This document shows, one piece after another, positions 43,318 to 52,885 of a stretch of DNA of 64,000 nt. A model generated the notes under the pieces. It searched no databases, was not told the origin of the DNA, and saw only the letters and a list, made by a program, of their open reading frames with translations. The DNA is from Phycicoccus duodecadis (GTDB taxonomy: Bacteria > Actinomycetota > Actinomycetes > Actinomycetales > Dermatophilaceae). The stretch covers positions 1,674,001 to 1,738,000 of the forward strand of contig NZ_PJNE01000001.1 of the NCBI RefSeq assembly GCF_002846495.1. Reading direction: 5' to 3'. The position numbers and the translations under genes are program-made. Position 1 is the first letter of the stretch; every line of letters starts with the position of its first letter.

Positions 43318-44586
43318 TCAGGTGCGGGGCGTGATGCGCAGCAGCTCGTCGTCGTCGCCGTTGGTCGTGGTCACGTACAGCGCACCGTCGGGCCCGAGCC
43401 GCGCCGCCCGCAGCCGGCCGTACGGGCCGTTGGTGGCCTCGGGGATGGCGACGTCGGTCACGGCGCCGGCGTCGTCGAGGGTCAGCACCAGCAGCTTGGC
43501 ACCCTTGAGCGCCGTGACGACCAGCGCGCCGTCGAACGCCCCCCACTGCGGCCCCTGGAGGAACGCCAGCCCGCACACCGCCTGGGTCGTCCGGCCCGAC
43601 TGCCACACCGCGGGCACGGCGTCGGGGTAGCGCGCGGTGTCGGTCATCGGCACGCCCTCGTCGTAGCCGCCGACGGTGCCGCCCTGCGCCGGGTCCCACC
43701 CGTAGTTGGCGCCGGGCCGGATGAGGTTGACCTCGTCGTTGTTGTCCGGCCCGTGCTCGGCGGTGAACACCTGGTCGGTGCCCGGACGCAGCGCCACCCC
43801 CTGCACGTTGCGGTGCCCGTACGTCTGCACGTACCGCTGCTTCGCATTGGCGGACCCGATGAAGGGGTTGTCCGGCAACGGCTTCCCCGTCCCGAGGTCC
43901 AGCCGGAGCGTCTTGCCCCCGAGGCTGGTGAGGTCCTGCGGCAGCGACCCGACGGCGGTGTCGCCGGTCCCCACGACCAGCGCCCCGCCGGCGTCGAGCG
44001 TGGGGCGGCATCCCGAGTGGCGCCCGGTCGAGAGGGGCAGCCCGGTCAGCAGGTCGCGCACCCTGGCCGCCGCAGCGCCCTCGGGCGAGAGCCGCCAGGT
44101 GACCAGCCGGATGTCGACCGGGGTGCCGCTCTCCTGGTGGGTCTGGCAGGTCGTGAACTCGCGGCTCGTCGCGAAGTCGGGATGCACGACCATCCCCATC
44201 AGGCCGCCCTCACTGTTGACGTAGAGGTCGCTCAGGTCGGCCCGGACCTGGGTGCGTGTGGCGCCCGCGCGGAGCCCCGAGACCAGGGCGATCCGCCCCG
44301 GGCGCTCGGTGACCAGCGCTCTCCCGTCGGGCAGGAACCCGATGTCCCAGCCGTGCTCGAAGCCGCTCGCGACCACCTCGACCGCGAGGTCGGGGACCGC
44401 CGTGCTGCGCGGAGCCGGGGTGCTCGACACCGGGGCCGACGAGCCCGAGGCCGGCGGTCGGGCCGGCACCTCCCCGTAGCCGTCGTCGCCCGCCGGGGAC
44501 GAGCAGGCGGCGGTGGCCAGCAGGGCCAGGCCGGCCACCGCCGCCAGGGAGCGGAGACGTGGACGGGCGCTGGCGCGGGCTCGCAT
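43318..44586 (-). CDS. PQQ-dependent sugar dehydrogenase, lipoprotein
   Basis: The 422-residue protein has a lipoprotein signal with lipobox ATAAC (Cys about 28) and a Pro/Ser-rich linker. The catalytic domain is a GSDH/Yli1-type six-bladed beta-propeller: GFEHGWDIGFLPDGRALVTERPGRI, YGHRNVQGVALRPGTDQVFTAEHGPDNNDEVN and GANYGWD. Soluble quinoprotein sugar dehydrogenases oxidise aldoses to lactones outside the membrane. No cytochrome or PQQ synthesis gene is nearby. It is codirectional with the alkyltransferase-like gene upstream. Confidence 0.88.
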   Translation of the reverse strand: MRARASARPRLRSLAAVAGLALLATAACSSPAGDDGYGEVPARPPASGSSAPVSSTPAPRSTAVPDLAVEVVASGFEHGWDIGFLPDGRALVTERPGRIALVSGLRAGATRTQVRADLSDLYVNSEGGLMGMVVHPDFATSREFTTCQTHQESGTPVDIRLVTWRLSPEGAAAARVRDLLTGLPLSTGRHSGCRPTLDAGGALVVGTGDTAVGSLPQDLTSLGGKTLRLDLGTGKPLPDNPFIGSANAKQRYVQTYGHRNVQGVALRPGTDQVFTAEHGPDNNDEVNLIRPGANYGWDPAQGGTVGGYDEGVPMTDTARYPDAVPAVWQSGRTTQAVCGLAFLQGPQWGAFDGALVVTALKGAKLLVLTLDDAGAVTDVAIPEATNGPYGRLRAARLGPDGALYVTTTNGDDDELLRITPRT

Positions 44587-44684
44587 ACCCCAGTCTCACA
44601 CCGGATCCTGGGCTGGGCGCGGGGCCCGGCCGCCGACCCGGGCCCCCGTGCAGGGTTGAGGGTCCCCGTCGACCCCCTCGTCGC

Positions 44685-45032
44685 TCAGCCGACGGGACCC
44701 CGCAGGTCCGCCGTCACCCGCTCGTAGGCCCTCACCAGCGCCGCCCGGTCGGCCCGGTGGTCCGCGATCCGGCAGCCGAGCCCGTTCGGCTTCATCAGGA
44801 TGCCCTCCTCGGCCCACCGCACCCGGGCGGGCTCGCGCAGCGGCTCGGGCAGGTCCCCGGAGGCGTTGGTGACCCGCCACCACGTGACGTTGCCGCCGTA
44901 GACGCGCATGATCGAGCCCACCTGCCGGGGCCCGATGCCGACCAGGGCGGCCAGGTCGCCGTAGGAGACCACCCGGCCGCGGGGCACCTGCTCGACCGCC
45001 CGCAGCACCCGCTCCACGACGACGTCGTCCAC
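44685..45032 (-). CDS. alkyltransferase-like (ATL/MGMT-family) protein
   Basis: The 115-residue protein has the MGMT DNA-binding core (IPRGRVVSYGDLA-like VPRGRVVSYGDLAALVG, then PRQVGSIMRV). The alkyl-acceptor PCHR is replaced by TWWRV, so it lacks the methyl-acceptor cysteine. ATL proteins bind O6-alkylguanine and hand the lesion to nucleotide excision repair. The RRI-like end (EGILMKPNGLGCRIAD) is present. It is divergent from the LacI gene with only 39 bases between starts. Confidence 0.87.
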   Translation of the reverse strand: MDDVVVERVLRAVEQVPRGRVVSYGDLAALVGIGPRQVGSIMRVYGGNVTWWRVTNASGDLPEPLREPARVRWAEEGILMKPNGLGCRIADHRADRAALVRAYERVTADLRGPVG

Positions 45033-45071
45033 CGTCCGAGTGTGCCCGAGCGCCCCACTAGAGTGCGCGCC

Positions 45072-46097
45072 ATGGGCTCACCGACCGCGGCGCCGACGAT
45101 GGCGCACGTCGCGCGTCGGGCCGGCGTCTCGCACCAGACGGTGTCGCGCGTGCTCAACGACGCCGACGCCGTACGCCCCGAGACCCGCGACCGCGTGCTG
45201 CGCGCCATCTCCGAGCTCGGCTACCGGCGCAACTCCGCCGCCCGGGCGCTGGTCACCCGGCGCAGCGGCCTCATCGGCGTGATCGTCGACGAGCTGCGCC
45301 TCTACGGGCCGGCCAGCACCGTGTCGAGCATCGCCCAGGCCGCGCGCGAGGCCGGCTACGGGATGACCCTCGACCTGCTCTGGGACGTCACCGGCCCCAG
45401 CGTCTCGGCGGCGCTCGAGCACCACCTGAGCCAGGCGGTCGAGGCCATCGTCCTGGTCGCGGCCCACGGCGAGACCCCCGACCCGGCGGTGCTGCGCGAC
45501 CTCGACGTGCCGCTCATCGCCCTCGACGGCTTCCTCGGGGCGGGCTCCCCCACCGCCGGCGTCGACCAGCGGGCCGGGGGCGCGATGGCCACCCGTCACC
45601 TGCTCGACCTGGGCCATCGCCGCATCGGCCACATCACGGGCCCCCGCGACTGGCCGCAGTCGGAGGCCCGGCAGGCCGGCTTCCACGAGGCCATGGAGCA
45701 GGCCGGCACGCGGCCGGGGCCCGTGGTCACCGGCGACTGGTCACCCCGGGCCGGCCACGAGGGATGCCTGCGAATACTGGCCCAGGACCCTTCCACCACA
45801 GCCATCTTCGTCGCCAACGACCAGATGGCGATGGGCGCGTTGCGGGCCCTGGGCGAGGCCGGCAGGCGGGTGCCCGAGGACGTCTCCGTGGTGGGCTTCG
45901 ACGACATCCCCGAGGCGGCCTTCTCGCAGCCTCCGCTGACGACCATCCGGCAGGACTTCGCGGCGCTGGGGCGCGAGGCCGTGCGGCTCGTCGTCGGCGC
46001 GATCGGGGGAGACGACGAGCTGCCGTCGACCCTCGTGCCGCCGCGGCTGGTGGCGCGCGGCTCGACCGCCCGCTCTCCCCGCGGCCGCCGCCGCTGA
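45072..46097 (+). CDS. LacI-family regulator of the arabinose locus
   Basis: The 341-residue protein has an N-terminal LacI helix-turn-helix (TMAHVARRAGVSHQTVSRVL, then ELGYRRNSAARAL) and a periplasmic-binding-like sensor domain ending with VVGFDDIPEAAFSQPPLTTIRQ. It is 124 bases upstream of araB, and two LacI-type operators lie in that gap, so it almost certainly represses araBDA and the importer until L-arabinose or a derivative is present. ATG 45072 gives a natural start. It is the only regulator in the locus, so it replaces AraC/AraR. Confidence 0.92.
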   Translation: MGSPTAAPTMAHVARRAGVSHQTVSRVLNDADAVRPETRDRVLRAISELGYRRNSAARALVTRRSGLIGVIVDELRLYGPASTVSSIAQAAREAGYGMTLDLLWDVTGPSVSAALEHHLSQAVEAIVLVAAHGETPDPAVLRDLDVPLIALDGFLGAGSPTAGVDQRAGGAMATRHLLDLGHRRIGHITGPRDWPQSEARQAGFHEAMEQAGTRPGPVVTGDWSPRAGHEGCLRILAQDPSTTAIFVANDQMAMGALRALGEAGRRVPEDVSVVGFDDIPEAAFSQPPLTTIRQDFAALGREAVRLVVGAIGGDDELPSTLVPPRLVARGSTARSPRGRRR

Positions 46098-46130
46098 GAC
46101 CGGGCGCAGGTCACGAATCGGTCACATCCC

Positions 46131-46159
46131 TTGCGCGGGCCGGATGTGAGCGCTAACAA
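46131..46159 (+). promoter_or_regulatory. araB promoter
   Basis: TTGCGC (46131-46136) and TAACAA (46154-46159) are spaced by exactly 17 bases, a plausible -35/-10 pair. The -10 lies inside the first LacI operator. The araB start is about 55 bases after the expected transcription start. Confidence 0.55.
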
Positions 46160-46173
46160 TGTGAGCGCTCACA
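46145..46173 (+). promoter_or_regulatory. tandem LacI-type operators
   Basis: TGTGAGCGCTAACA (46145-46158) and TGTGAGCGCTCACA (46160-46173) start 15 bases apart. The second is a perfect palindrome; the first differs by one base. Both have the central CG of LacI-family operators. They cover the -10 region and the start of transcription, a classic blocking position. Confidence 0.88.
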
Positions 46174-46221
46174 TCACCCCGTCGACGGCGACGGTGGGGG
46201 CACACGGCGAAGGAGCCAGGG

Positions 46222-47883
46222 ATGACCCTCGATGACGACCGCTACGTCATCGGCGTCGACTACGGGACGCTGTCCGGCCGGGCCCTCGTCGTCCGCGTGA
46301 GCGACGGGGCCGAGATGGGCTCCGCGGTCCTGGAGTACCCCCACGGCGTCGTCGACTCCGTGATGCCGGGTTCTGGCCGCCGCCTCCCGCCGGACTGGGC
46401 CCTCCAGGTGCCCTCCGACTACGTCGAGGTGCTGCGCACCGCCGTCCCCGCGGCGGTCGAGTCCGCCGGCGTCGACCCGGCCCACGTCATCGGCATCGCC
46501 ACCGACTTCACCGCCTGCACGATGGTGCCCACGCTCGCCGACGGCACCCCGCTGTGCGACACCGACGACCTGCGCGACGAGCCGCACGCCTACGTCAAGC
46601 TCTGGAAGCACCACGCCGCCCAGGGCCAGGCCGACCGCATCACCGAGCTGGCCCGCGAGCGCGGCGAGGGCTGGCTGGCGCGCTACGGCGGCGTCATCTC
46701 GAGCGAGTGGGAGTTCGCCAAGGGCCTGCAGCTGCTCGAGGAGGCCCCCCAGGTCTACGCCGCGATGGAGCACTGGGTCGAGGCCGCCGACTGGATCGTC
46801 TGGCAGCTGTGCGACCGCTACGTCCGCAACGCGTGCACCGCCGGCTACAAGGGCATCCGCCAGGACGGCGCCTACCCGAGCCGCGACTACCTGGCCGCAC
46901 TCAACCCCGACTTCGCCGGGTTCGTCGACGACAAGCTCGACCACCCGATCGGCGAGCTCGGCACCGTGGCGGGCCGCCTCAGCGCCCGCGCCGCCGCCTG
47001 GACCGGCCTGCCCGAGGGCATCCCGGTGGCCGTGGGCAACGTCGACGCCCACGTCTCGGCCCCGGCCGCCGACGCGGTCGCGCCCGGCCAGATGGTCGCC
47101 ATCATGGGCACGTCCACCTGCCACGTCATGAGCAGCGACGTCCTGGCCGAGGTCCCCGGCATGTGCGGTGTGGTCGACGGCGGCATCGTCACCGGCCTCT
47201 ACGGCTACGAGGCCGGGCAGTCCGGCGTCGGCGACATCTTCGGCTGGTTCGTCGCGAACCAGGTGCCGAAGACCTACGAGCAGGACGCGCACGCGGCCGG
47301 CGTCGGGGTGCACGAGCACCTCACCGCGCTGGCCGCCGAGCAGCCCATCGGGGCCCACGGCCTGGTCGCCCTGGACTGGTGGAGCGGCAACCGCTCGGTG
47401 CTGGTCGACCACGACCTCTCGGGCCTGGTCATGGGGATGACCCTGACGACCCGCCCCGAGGACGTCTACCGCGCGCTGCTGGAGTCCACCGCCTTCGGGG
47501 CCCGCGTCATCGTCGAGACCTTCGCCGCGTCGGGCGTGCCGGTCACCGAGTTCATCGTCACCGGCGGCCTCCAGAAGAACGCCCTGCTCATGCAGATCTA
47601 CGCCGACGTGCTGGACATGCCGCTCTCGGTGGTCACCTCGACCCAGGGGCCGGCCCTGGGCTCGGCCCTGCACGCGGCGGTGGCCGCCGGGGCCTACGGC
47701 GACGTGCCGACCGCCGCCAAGGCCATGGGCCGGCGTGAGCAGGCCGCCTTCACCCCGATCGCCGAGAACGTCGCCGCCTACGACCGGCTCTACGCGGTCT
47801 ACCGCGAGCTGCACGACCACTTCGGCCGTACCAGCGGGGCCATGCGCACGCTGAAGGCCATCCGGCGGGAGGCGCACGCGTGA
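46222..47883 (+). CDS. araB: ribulokinase
   Basis: The 553-residue FGGY-family kinase begins [21 protein letters not shown] and has [34 protein letters not shown] and the C-terminal [21 protein letters not shown]. It phosphorylates L-ribulose to L-ribulose-5-phosphate. Length and motifs match AraB. ATG 46222 is preceded by GGAGCCAGGG. The stop overlaps the GTG of araD by four bases. Confidence 0.96.
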   Translation: MTLDDDRYVIGVDYGTLSGRALVVRVSDGAEMGSAVLEYPHGVVDSVMPGSGRRLPPDWALQVPSDYVEVLRTAVPAAVESAGVDPAHVIGIATDFTACTMVPTLADGTPLCDTDDLRDEPHAYVKLWKHHAAQGQADRITELARERGEGWLARYGGVISSEWEFAKGLQLLEEAPQVYAAMEHWVEAADWIVWQLCDRYVRNACTAGYKGIRQDGAYPSRDYLAALNPDFAGFVDDKLDHPIGELGTVAGRLSARAAAWTGLPEGIPVAVGNVDAHVSAPAADAVAPGQMVAIMGTSTCHVMSSDVLAEVPGMCGVVDGGIVTGLYGYEAGQSGVGDIFGWFVANQVPKTYEQDAHAAGVGVHEHLTALAAEQPIGAHGLVALDWWSGNRSVLVDHDLSGLVMGMTLTTRPEDVYRALLESTAFGARVIVETFAASGVPVTEFIVTGGLQKNALLMQIYADVLDMPLSVVTSTQGPALGSALHAAVAAGAYGDVPTAAKAMGRREQAAFTPIAENVAAYDRLYAVYRELHDHFGRTSGAMRTLKAIRREAHA

Positions 47884-48581
47884 GCGCGACGACCCCGATC
47901 TCGGATGCCGTGCGCGGCACCGTCGAGCGCCTGCGGGCCGAGGTCGCCTCCCTGCACGGCGAGCTCACCCGCTACGGCCTGGTCATCTGGACCGCGGGCA
48001 ACGTCAGCGCCCGCGTGCCCGGTGCCGACCTCATGGTCATCAAGCCGTCGGGGGTCTCCTACGACGACCTCACCCCCGAGGCCATCGTCGTCACCGACCT
48101 GCACGGCACCCTCGTCGAGGGCGAGCACGCCCCGAGCTCCGACACCGCCGCGCACGCGTACGTCTACCGGCACCTGCCCGAGGTCGGCGGCGTCGTGCAC
48201 ACCCACTCGACCTACGCCTGCGCGTGGGCGGCCCGCCACGAGGCCATCCCCTGCGTCCTCACCATGACCGCCGACGAGTTCGGCGGCGAGATCCCGCTCG
48301 GCCCGTTCGCGCTGATCGGCGACGACTCCATCGGGCGCGGCATCGTCGAGACGCTGCGCGGGTCGCGCAGCCGGGCGGTCCTGATGGCGGGCCACGGCCC
48401 GTTCACGATCGGGCGCGACGCCCGCGACGCCGTCAAGGCGGCCGTGATGGTCGAGGACGTCGCCCGCACCACCCACATCGCCCGCCAGCTGGGCGAGCCG
48501 GTGGCCATCGACGCCGCCGACGTCACCCGGCTCCACGACCGCTACCAGAACGTCTACGGACAGCAAGGAGACCTCCAGTGA
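47880..48581 (+). CDS. araD: L-ribulose-5-phosphate 4-epimerase
   Basis: The 233-residue class II aldolase-fold protein has [23 protein letters not shown] and the zinc-binding pair in [15 protein letters not shown], with another His in [10 protein letters not shown]. It converts L-ribulose-5-phosphate to D-xylulose-5-phosphate, the entry to the pentose phosphate pathway. GTG 47880 overlaps araB; the stop overlaps the GTG of araA by four bases. Confidence 0.96.
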   Translation: MSATTPISDAVRGTVERLRAEVASLHGELTRYGLVIWTAGNVSARVPGADLMVIKPSGVSYDDLTPEAIVVTDLHGTLVEGEHAPSSDTAAHAYVYRHLPEVGGVVHTHSTYACAWAARHEAIPCVLTMTADEFGGEIPLGPFALIGDDSIGRGIVETLRGSRSRAVLMAGHGPFTIGRDARDAVKAAVMVEDVARTTHIARQLGEPVAIDAADVTRLHDRYQNVYGQQGDLQ

Positions 48582-50074
48582 CCCACCGTCAGATCTGGTT
48601 CCTCACCGGGAGCCAGGGCCTCTACGGCGAGGACGTGCTCGAGCAGGTCGCGGCCCAGTCGCGCCGGGTCTCGGACGCCCTGGCCGGGTACGACGGCATC
48701 GTGGCCGAGGTCATCGCGCAGCCCGTGCTGAAGGACGCGCCGGCCATGCGGCGGATGATGCTCGAGGCCACCTCCGACGACCGCGTGGTCGGGGTCATCG
48801 CGTGGATGCACACCTTCTCCCCCGCCAAGATGTGGATCGGGGCGCTCGACGCGCTGCGCAAGCCGCTGCTGCACCTGCACACCCAGGCCGACCGCGACCT
48901 GCCGTGGGCCAGCATCGACATGGACTTCATGAACCTCAACCAGGCCGCCCACGGCGACCGGGAGTTCGGGTTCATCCAGACCCGGATGCGCCAGCCGCGG
49001 CTCACGGTGTCGGGGCACACCTCCGACCCGGCGGTGCTCCAGCGGGTGGCCGACTGGTCACGCGCGGCCACCGCCGCCGCCGAGCTGCGCACGATGCGCG
49101 TGGTCCGCTTCGGCGACAACATGCGCGACGTCGCCGTCACCGAGGGCGACAAGGTCGAGGCCGAGATCCGCCTCGGGGTGTCGGTCAACACCTACGGGGT
49201 CAACGACCTCGTCGCGGTCGTCGACGCCGTCGAGGACCGCGAGGTCGACGCGCTGGTCACCGAGTACGCCGACCTCTACGACGTCGCGCCCGAGCTGCTC
49301 CCCGACGGCGAGCGCCACGAGTCGCTGCGCTACGGCGCCCGCATCGAGGCCGGCCTGCGCCGCTTCCTCGGCGACGGCGGCTACACCGCGTTCACCTCGA
49401 ACTTCGAGGACCTCGGCGGGCTGCCGCAGCTGCCGGGCCTGGCCGTGCAGCGCCTCATGGCCGACGGGTACGGCTTCGGCGGCGAGGGCGACTGGAAGAC
49501 CTCGGTCCTGGTGCGCACCCTCAAGGTGATGGCCCAGGGCCTGCCGGGGGCCACCTCCTTCATGGAGGACTACACCTACGACCTCACCCCGGGCCAGGAG
49601 CTGGTCCTCGGGGCGCACATGCTCGAGGTCTGCCCCACCCTGTCGAGCACGCCGGCGCGCATCGAGATCCACCCCCTCGGCATCGGCGGCCGCGAGGACC
49701 CGGTGCGGATGGTCTTCGACGCCGACCCCGGCGAGGGTGTCGTGCTCGGCTGGAACGACCTCGGCGACCGGTTCCGGCTCGTCGCCAACGAGGTCACCGT
49801 CGTGACCCCGCCGCACGAGATGCCGAACCTGCCGGTGGGCCGCGCGGTGTGGCGCCCCAAGCCGGACTTCGCCACCTCCACCGAGGGCTGGCTGATGGCC
49901 GGCGGCCCGCACCACACGGTGCTCTCGACCGCGCTCACCTCCGCCCACCTCGACCAGCTCGCCGAGATCGTCGGGCTCGAGCTCGCCGTCATCGGCGAGG
50001 GAACCACGCTGCGCGCGTTCCGCCAGGAGCTGCGCTGGAACGCGGCGTACCACCGACTCGCCGGGGGCCTCTGA
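48578..50074 (+). CDS. araA: L-arabinose isomerase
   Basis: The 498-residue protein begins [20 protein letters not shown], the AraA signature, and has [25 protein letters not shown], the catalytic glutamates in [20 protein letters not shown] and FMEDYTYDL and metal-binding His in the C-terminal half (GGPHHTVL). It isomerises L-arabinose to L-ribulose with a divalent metal. GTG 48578 has AAGGAG at 48565-48570. Confidence 0.97.
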   Translation: MTHRQIWFLTGSQGLYGEDVLEQVAAQSRRVSDALAGYDGIVAEVIAQPVLKDAPAMRRMMLEATSDDRVVGVIAWMHTFSPAKMWIGALDALRKPLLHLHTQADRDLPWASIDMDFMNLNQAAHGDREFGFIQTRMRQPRLTVSGHTSDPAVLQRVADWSRAATAAAELRTMRVVRFGDNMRDVAVTEGDKVEAEIRLGVSVNTYGVNDLVAVVDAVEDREVDALVTEYADLYDVAPELLPDGERHESLRYGARIEAGLRRFLGDGGYTAFTSNFEDLGGLPQLPGLAVQRLMADGYGFGGEGDWKTSVLVRTLKVMAQGLPGATSFMEDYTYDLTPGQELVLGAHMLEVCPTLSSTPARIEIHPLGIGGREDPVRMVFDADPGEGVVLGWNDLGDRFRLVANEVTVVTPPHEMPNLPVGRAVWRPKPDFATSTEGWLMAGGPHHTVLSTALTSAHLDQLAEIVGLELAVIGEGTTLRAFRQELRWNAAYHRLAGGL

Positions 50075-50172
50075 CCCTCGGCGCGACAGACCCGACGACG
50101 GCACCGACGCCGCTCGACGGACAGACGGACCGGCTTCCCCGCCGGCCCTGGAGACGAAGGAGAACCACCACG

Positions 50173-51267
50173 ATGCGCAAGTTCCTTGCGGTGACCGCAG
50201 TGACGGTGATGGCGCTCACCGCCTGCGGGCGCTCGACCGAGCCCACCGGTGCTGCCGCCGACGCGTCGGCCAAGCCGGCCGACATCACGGTCGGTGTCGC
50301 CATGCCGACCAAGACCTCCGAGCGCTGGATCAAGGACGGTGACTACATCAAGCAGCAGCTCGAGGCCGCCGGCTACAAGGTCAACCTCCAGTACGCCAAC
50401 GACGACATCCCGACCCAGGTGACCCAGCTGCAGGACATGGTCACCAAGAAGAACGGCGTCCTCGTCGTGGCCTCGATCGACGGCACCGCCCTCAAGGGTG
50501 CCCTCGCCGACGCCAAGGCCGACAACATCCCGGTCATCGCCTACGACCGCCTGCTGCGCGACACCGACGCGGTGCAGTACTACACGACGTTCGACAACCT
50601 CAAGGTCGGCAAGCTGCAGGCCGAGAGCCTGCTCCAGGGCCTCGAGGCCTCGGGCGCCCCGAAGCCGTGGAACGTCGAGCTGTTCGCCGGCTCGCCCGAC
50701 GACAACAACGCGACCTTCTTCTTCAACGGGGCCATGGAGGTCCTCCAGCCGAAGATCGACGACGGCACCATCAAGATCGCCTCGGGCGAGACCGACTTCA
50801 AGACGGTCGCCACCCTTCGCTGGGACGCCGCCGTCGCCAAGAAGCGCATGGAGAACGTCCTCACCAAGGCCTACTCCGACAAGGACGTCAATGGCGTGCT
50901 CTCGCCCTACGACGGCCTCTCGCGCGGCATCATCGCGGCCCTCAAGGGCTCCGGCTACGGCACCGGCGGCAAGAAGCTCCCGGTCGTCACCGGCCAGGAC
51001 GCCGAGCTCGAGTCCGTGAAGTCAATCCTCGCGGGTGAGCAGTACTCGTCGGTGTTCAAGGACACCCGTGAGCTCGCCAAGGCCACGGTCACGATGATCC
51101 AGCAGATCCTCGAGAAGAAGACCGTCGAGGTCAACGACACCACCTCCTACGACAACGGCGTCAAGAAGGTCCCGACGCAGCTGCTGCAGCCGGTCGCGAT
51201 CGACAAGTCCAACGTCAAGGACGTCCTCCTCAAGGCGAACTACTACACCGCGGACCAGCTGAAGTAA
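50173..51267 (+). CDS. chvE: multiple-sugar-binding lipoprotein, ChvE type
   Basis: The 364-residue protein has a lipobox LTAC (Cys18) and a type 1 periplasmic-binding fold closest to ChvE/Xyl[63 protein letters not shown] and [28 protein letters not shown]. Such proteins bind L-arabinose, D-xylose, D-galactose or D-glucose. Position after araBDA points to L-arabinose. ATG 50173 has GAAGGAG upstream. A stem-loop follows the stop. Confidence 0.93.
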   Translation: MRKFLAVTAVTVMALTACGRSTEPTGAAADASAKPADITVGVAMPTKTSERWIKDGDYIKQQLEAAGYKVNLQYANDDIPTQVTQLQDMVTKKNGVLVVASIDGTALKGALADAKADNIPVIAYDRLLRDTDAVQYYTTFDNLKVGKLQAESLLQGLEASGAPKPWNVELFAGSPDDNNATFFFNGAMEVLQPKIDDGTIKIASGETDFKTVATLRWDAAVAKKRMENVLTKAYSDKDVNGVLSPYDGLSRGIIAALKGSGYGTGGKKLPVVTGQDAELESVKSILAGEQYSSVFKDTRELAKATVTMIQQILEKKTVEVNDTTSYDNGVKKVPTQLLQPVAIDKSNVKDVLLKANYYTADQLK

Positions 51268-51279
51268 CGGTCCGAGGCC

Positions 51280-51316
51280 CCGGGGCGGCGGTGCGGCCAC
51301 GCGCCGCCGCCCCCGG
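51280..51316 (+). terminator. stem-loop between binding-protein and ATPase genes
   Basis: CCGGGGCGGCGG (51280-51291) pairs with CCGCCGCCCCCGG (51304-51316), one C bulged, around a 12-base loop. It lies 12 bases after the binding-protein stop and 31 before the ATPase start. Like the hairpin at 12425 it probably raises binding-protein mRNA over downstream messages. Confidence 0.65.
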
Positions 51317-51347
51317 TCGACCAGTCCCCAGAAGGAGAAGGAGCGAG

Positions 51348-52883
51348 ATGGCGGACGACACGATCCTGTCGATGCGCGGGATCACCAAGGAGTTCCCGGG
51401 CGTGCGGGCCCTCGACGAGGTCCGCCTCGACGTCCGGCGCGGCGAGATCCACAGCATCTGCGGTGAGAACGGGGCCGGCAAGTCGACCCTGATGAAGGTG
51501 CTGTCCGGGGTGTACCCGCACGGCTCCTACACCGGCGAGATCCACTTCGAGGGCCGCGAGGTGGAGTTCAAAGGCATCCGCGACTCCGAGCGCGCGGGCA
51601 TTGTCATCATCCACCAGGAGCTGGCCCTCATCCCCCAGCTCTCGATCACCGAGAACCTCTTCCTCGGCAACGAGACCTCCTCCCGCGGTGCCATCGACTG
51701 GCTCAAGGCCCGCCGTCGCGCCGTCGAGCTGCTGGCGAACGTGGGCCTGCACGAGGACCCCGACGTCCTCATCCGCGACATCGGCATCGGCAAGCAGCAG
51801 CTCGTCGAGATCGCCAAGGCCCTGGCCAAGGACGTCAAGCTGCTCATCCTCGACGAGCCCACGGCCGCGCTGAACGACACCGACAGCCAGAACCTGCTGA
51901 GCCTGCTCGACGGCCTGCGCGAGCGGGGCATCACCTGCATCATGATCAGCCACAAGCTGGGCGAGATCGAGCAGGTGTCGGACTCCATCACCATCATCCG
52001 CGACGGCCGGACGATCGAGACCCTCGACGTCAGCGCCGGCGGGGTCGACGAGGACCGGATCATCCGCGGGATGGTCGGGCGCGACCTCGACCACCGGTAC
52101 CCGCCGCACGAGTCGTCGGTGGGCGAGGTCCTGCTCGAGATCCGCGACTGGACGGTGGCCCACCCGGCCGACCCGAACCGGCTGGTCGTGCGCGGCGCCA
52201 ACCTCACGGTGCGCCGCGGCGAGATCGTCGGGCTGGCCGGCCTCATGGGCGCCGGACGCACCGAGCTCGCGCGCAGCGTGTTCGGCGAGTCCTACGGCAC
52301 CAAGCGCGGCGGCACCCTGCTCAAGGACGGCAAGGAGATCCGGGCGCGCAACGTCGGCGAGGCCATCAAGGCCGGGCTGGCCTACGTCACCGAGGACCGC
52401 AAGGCGCTCGGGCTGAACCTGCTCGACTCGATCAAGGTCTCGATCACCTCGGCCGGCTTGACCAAGATCCGCCGCAACATGGCGGTCGACGACAACGCCG
52501 AGGTCGTGGCGGCCGAGCGGTACCGCAAGAGCCTCAACATCAAGGCGCCCAGCGTCGACGTCGGCGTCAACAAGCTCTCGGGCGGCAACCAGCAGAAGGT
52601 CGTCCTCGGCAAGTGGATGTTCACGGAGCCCGACGTGCTGATCCTCGACGAGCCCACCCGCGGCATCGACGTCGGCGCCAAGTACGAGATCTACGAGATC
52701 ATCAACCAGCTCGCGGACACCGGGCGGGGGGTGCTCGTGATCTCGTCCGAGCTCCCCGAGCTGCTGGGCATCTGCGACCGGATCTACACCCTCAGCGCCG
52801 GCGTCATCACCGCCGACGTTCCCCGCGCGGACGCTGACCAGGAGCTGCTCATGCGCCACATGACCCAGAGAAAGGCAGGCTGA
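51348..52883 (+). CDS. gguA: multiple-sugar ABC transporter ATP-binding protein (two domains)
   Basis: The 511-residue protein carries two ATPase domains. The first has GENGAGKST and [10 protein letters not shown] but a degenerate signature ([15 protein letters not shown]). The second has LMGAGRTEL in place of Walker [16 protein letters not shown] and [20 protein letters not shown]. That asymmetry is normal for sugar ATPases of this class (GguA/MmsA/XylG). ATG 51348 has GAAGGAG upstream. It energises the permease that begins two bases after its stop. Confidence 0.94.
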   Translation: MADDTILSMRGITKEFPGVRALDEVRLDVRRGEIHSICGENGAGKSTLMKVLSGVYPHGSYTGEIHFEGREVEFKGIRDSERAGIVIIHQELALIPQLSITENLFLGNETSSRGAIDWLKARRRAVELLANVGLHEDPDVLIRDIGIGKQQLVEIAKALAKDVKLLILDEPTAALNDTDSQNLLSLLDGLRERGITCIMISHKLGEIEQVSDSITIIRDGRTIETLDVSAGGVDEDRIIRGMVGRDLDHRYPPHESSVGEVLLEIRDWTVAHPADPNRLVVRGANLTVRRGEIVGLAGLMGAGRTELARSVFGESYGTKRGGTLLKDGKEIRARNVGEAIKAGLAYVTEDRKALGLNLLDSIKVSITSAGLTKIRRNMAVDDNAEVVAAERYRKSLNIKAPSVDVGVNKLSGGNQQKVVLGKWMFTEPDVLILDEPTRGIDVGAKYEIYEIINQLADTGRGVLVISSELPELLGICDRIYTLSAGVITADVPRADADQELLMRHMTQRKAG

Positions 52884-52885
52884 CC

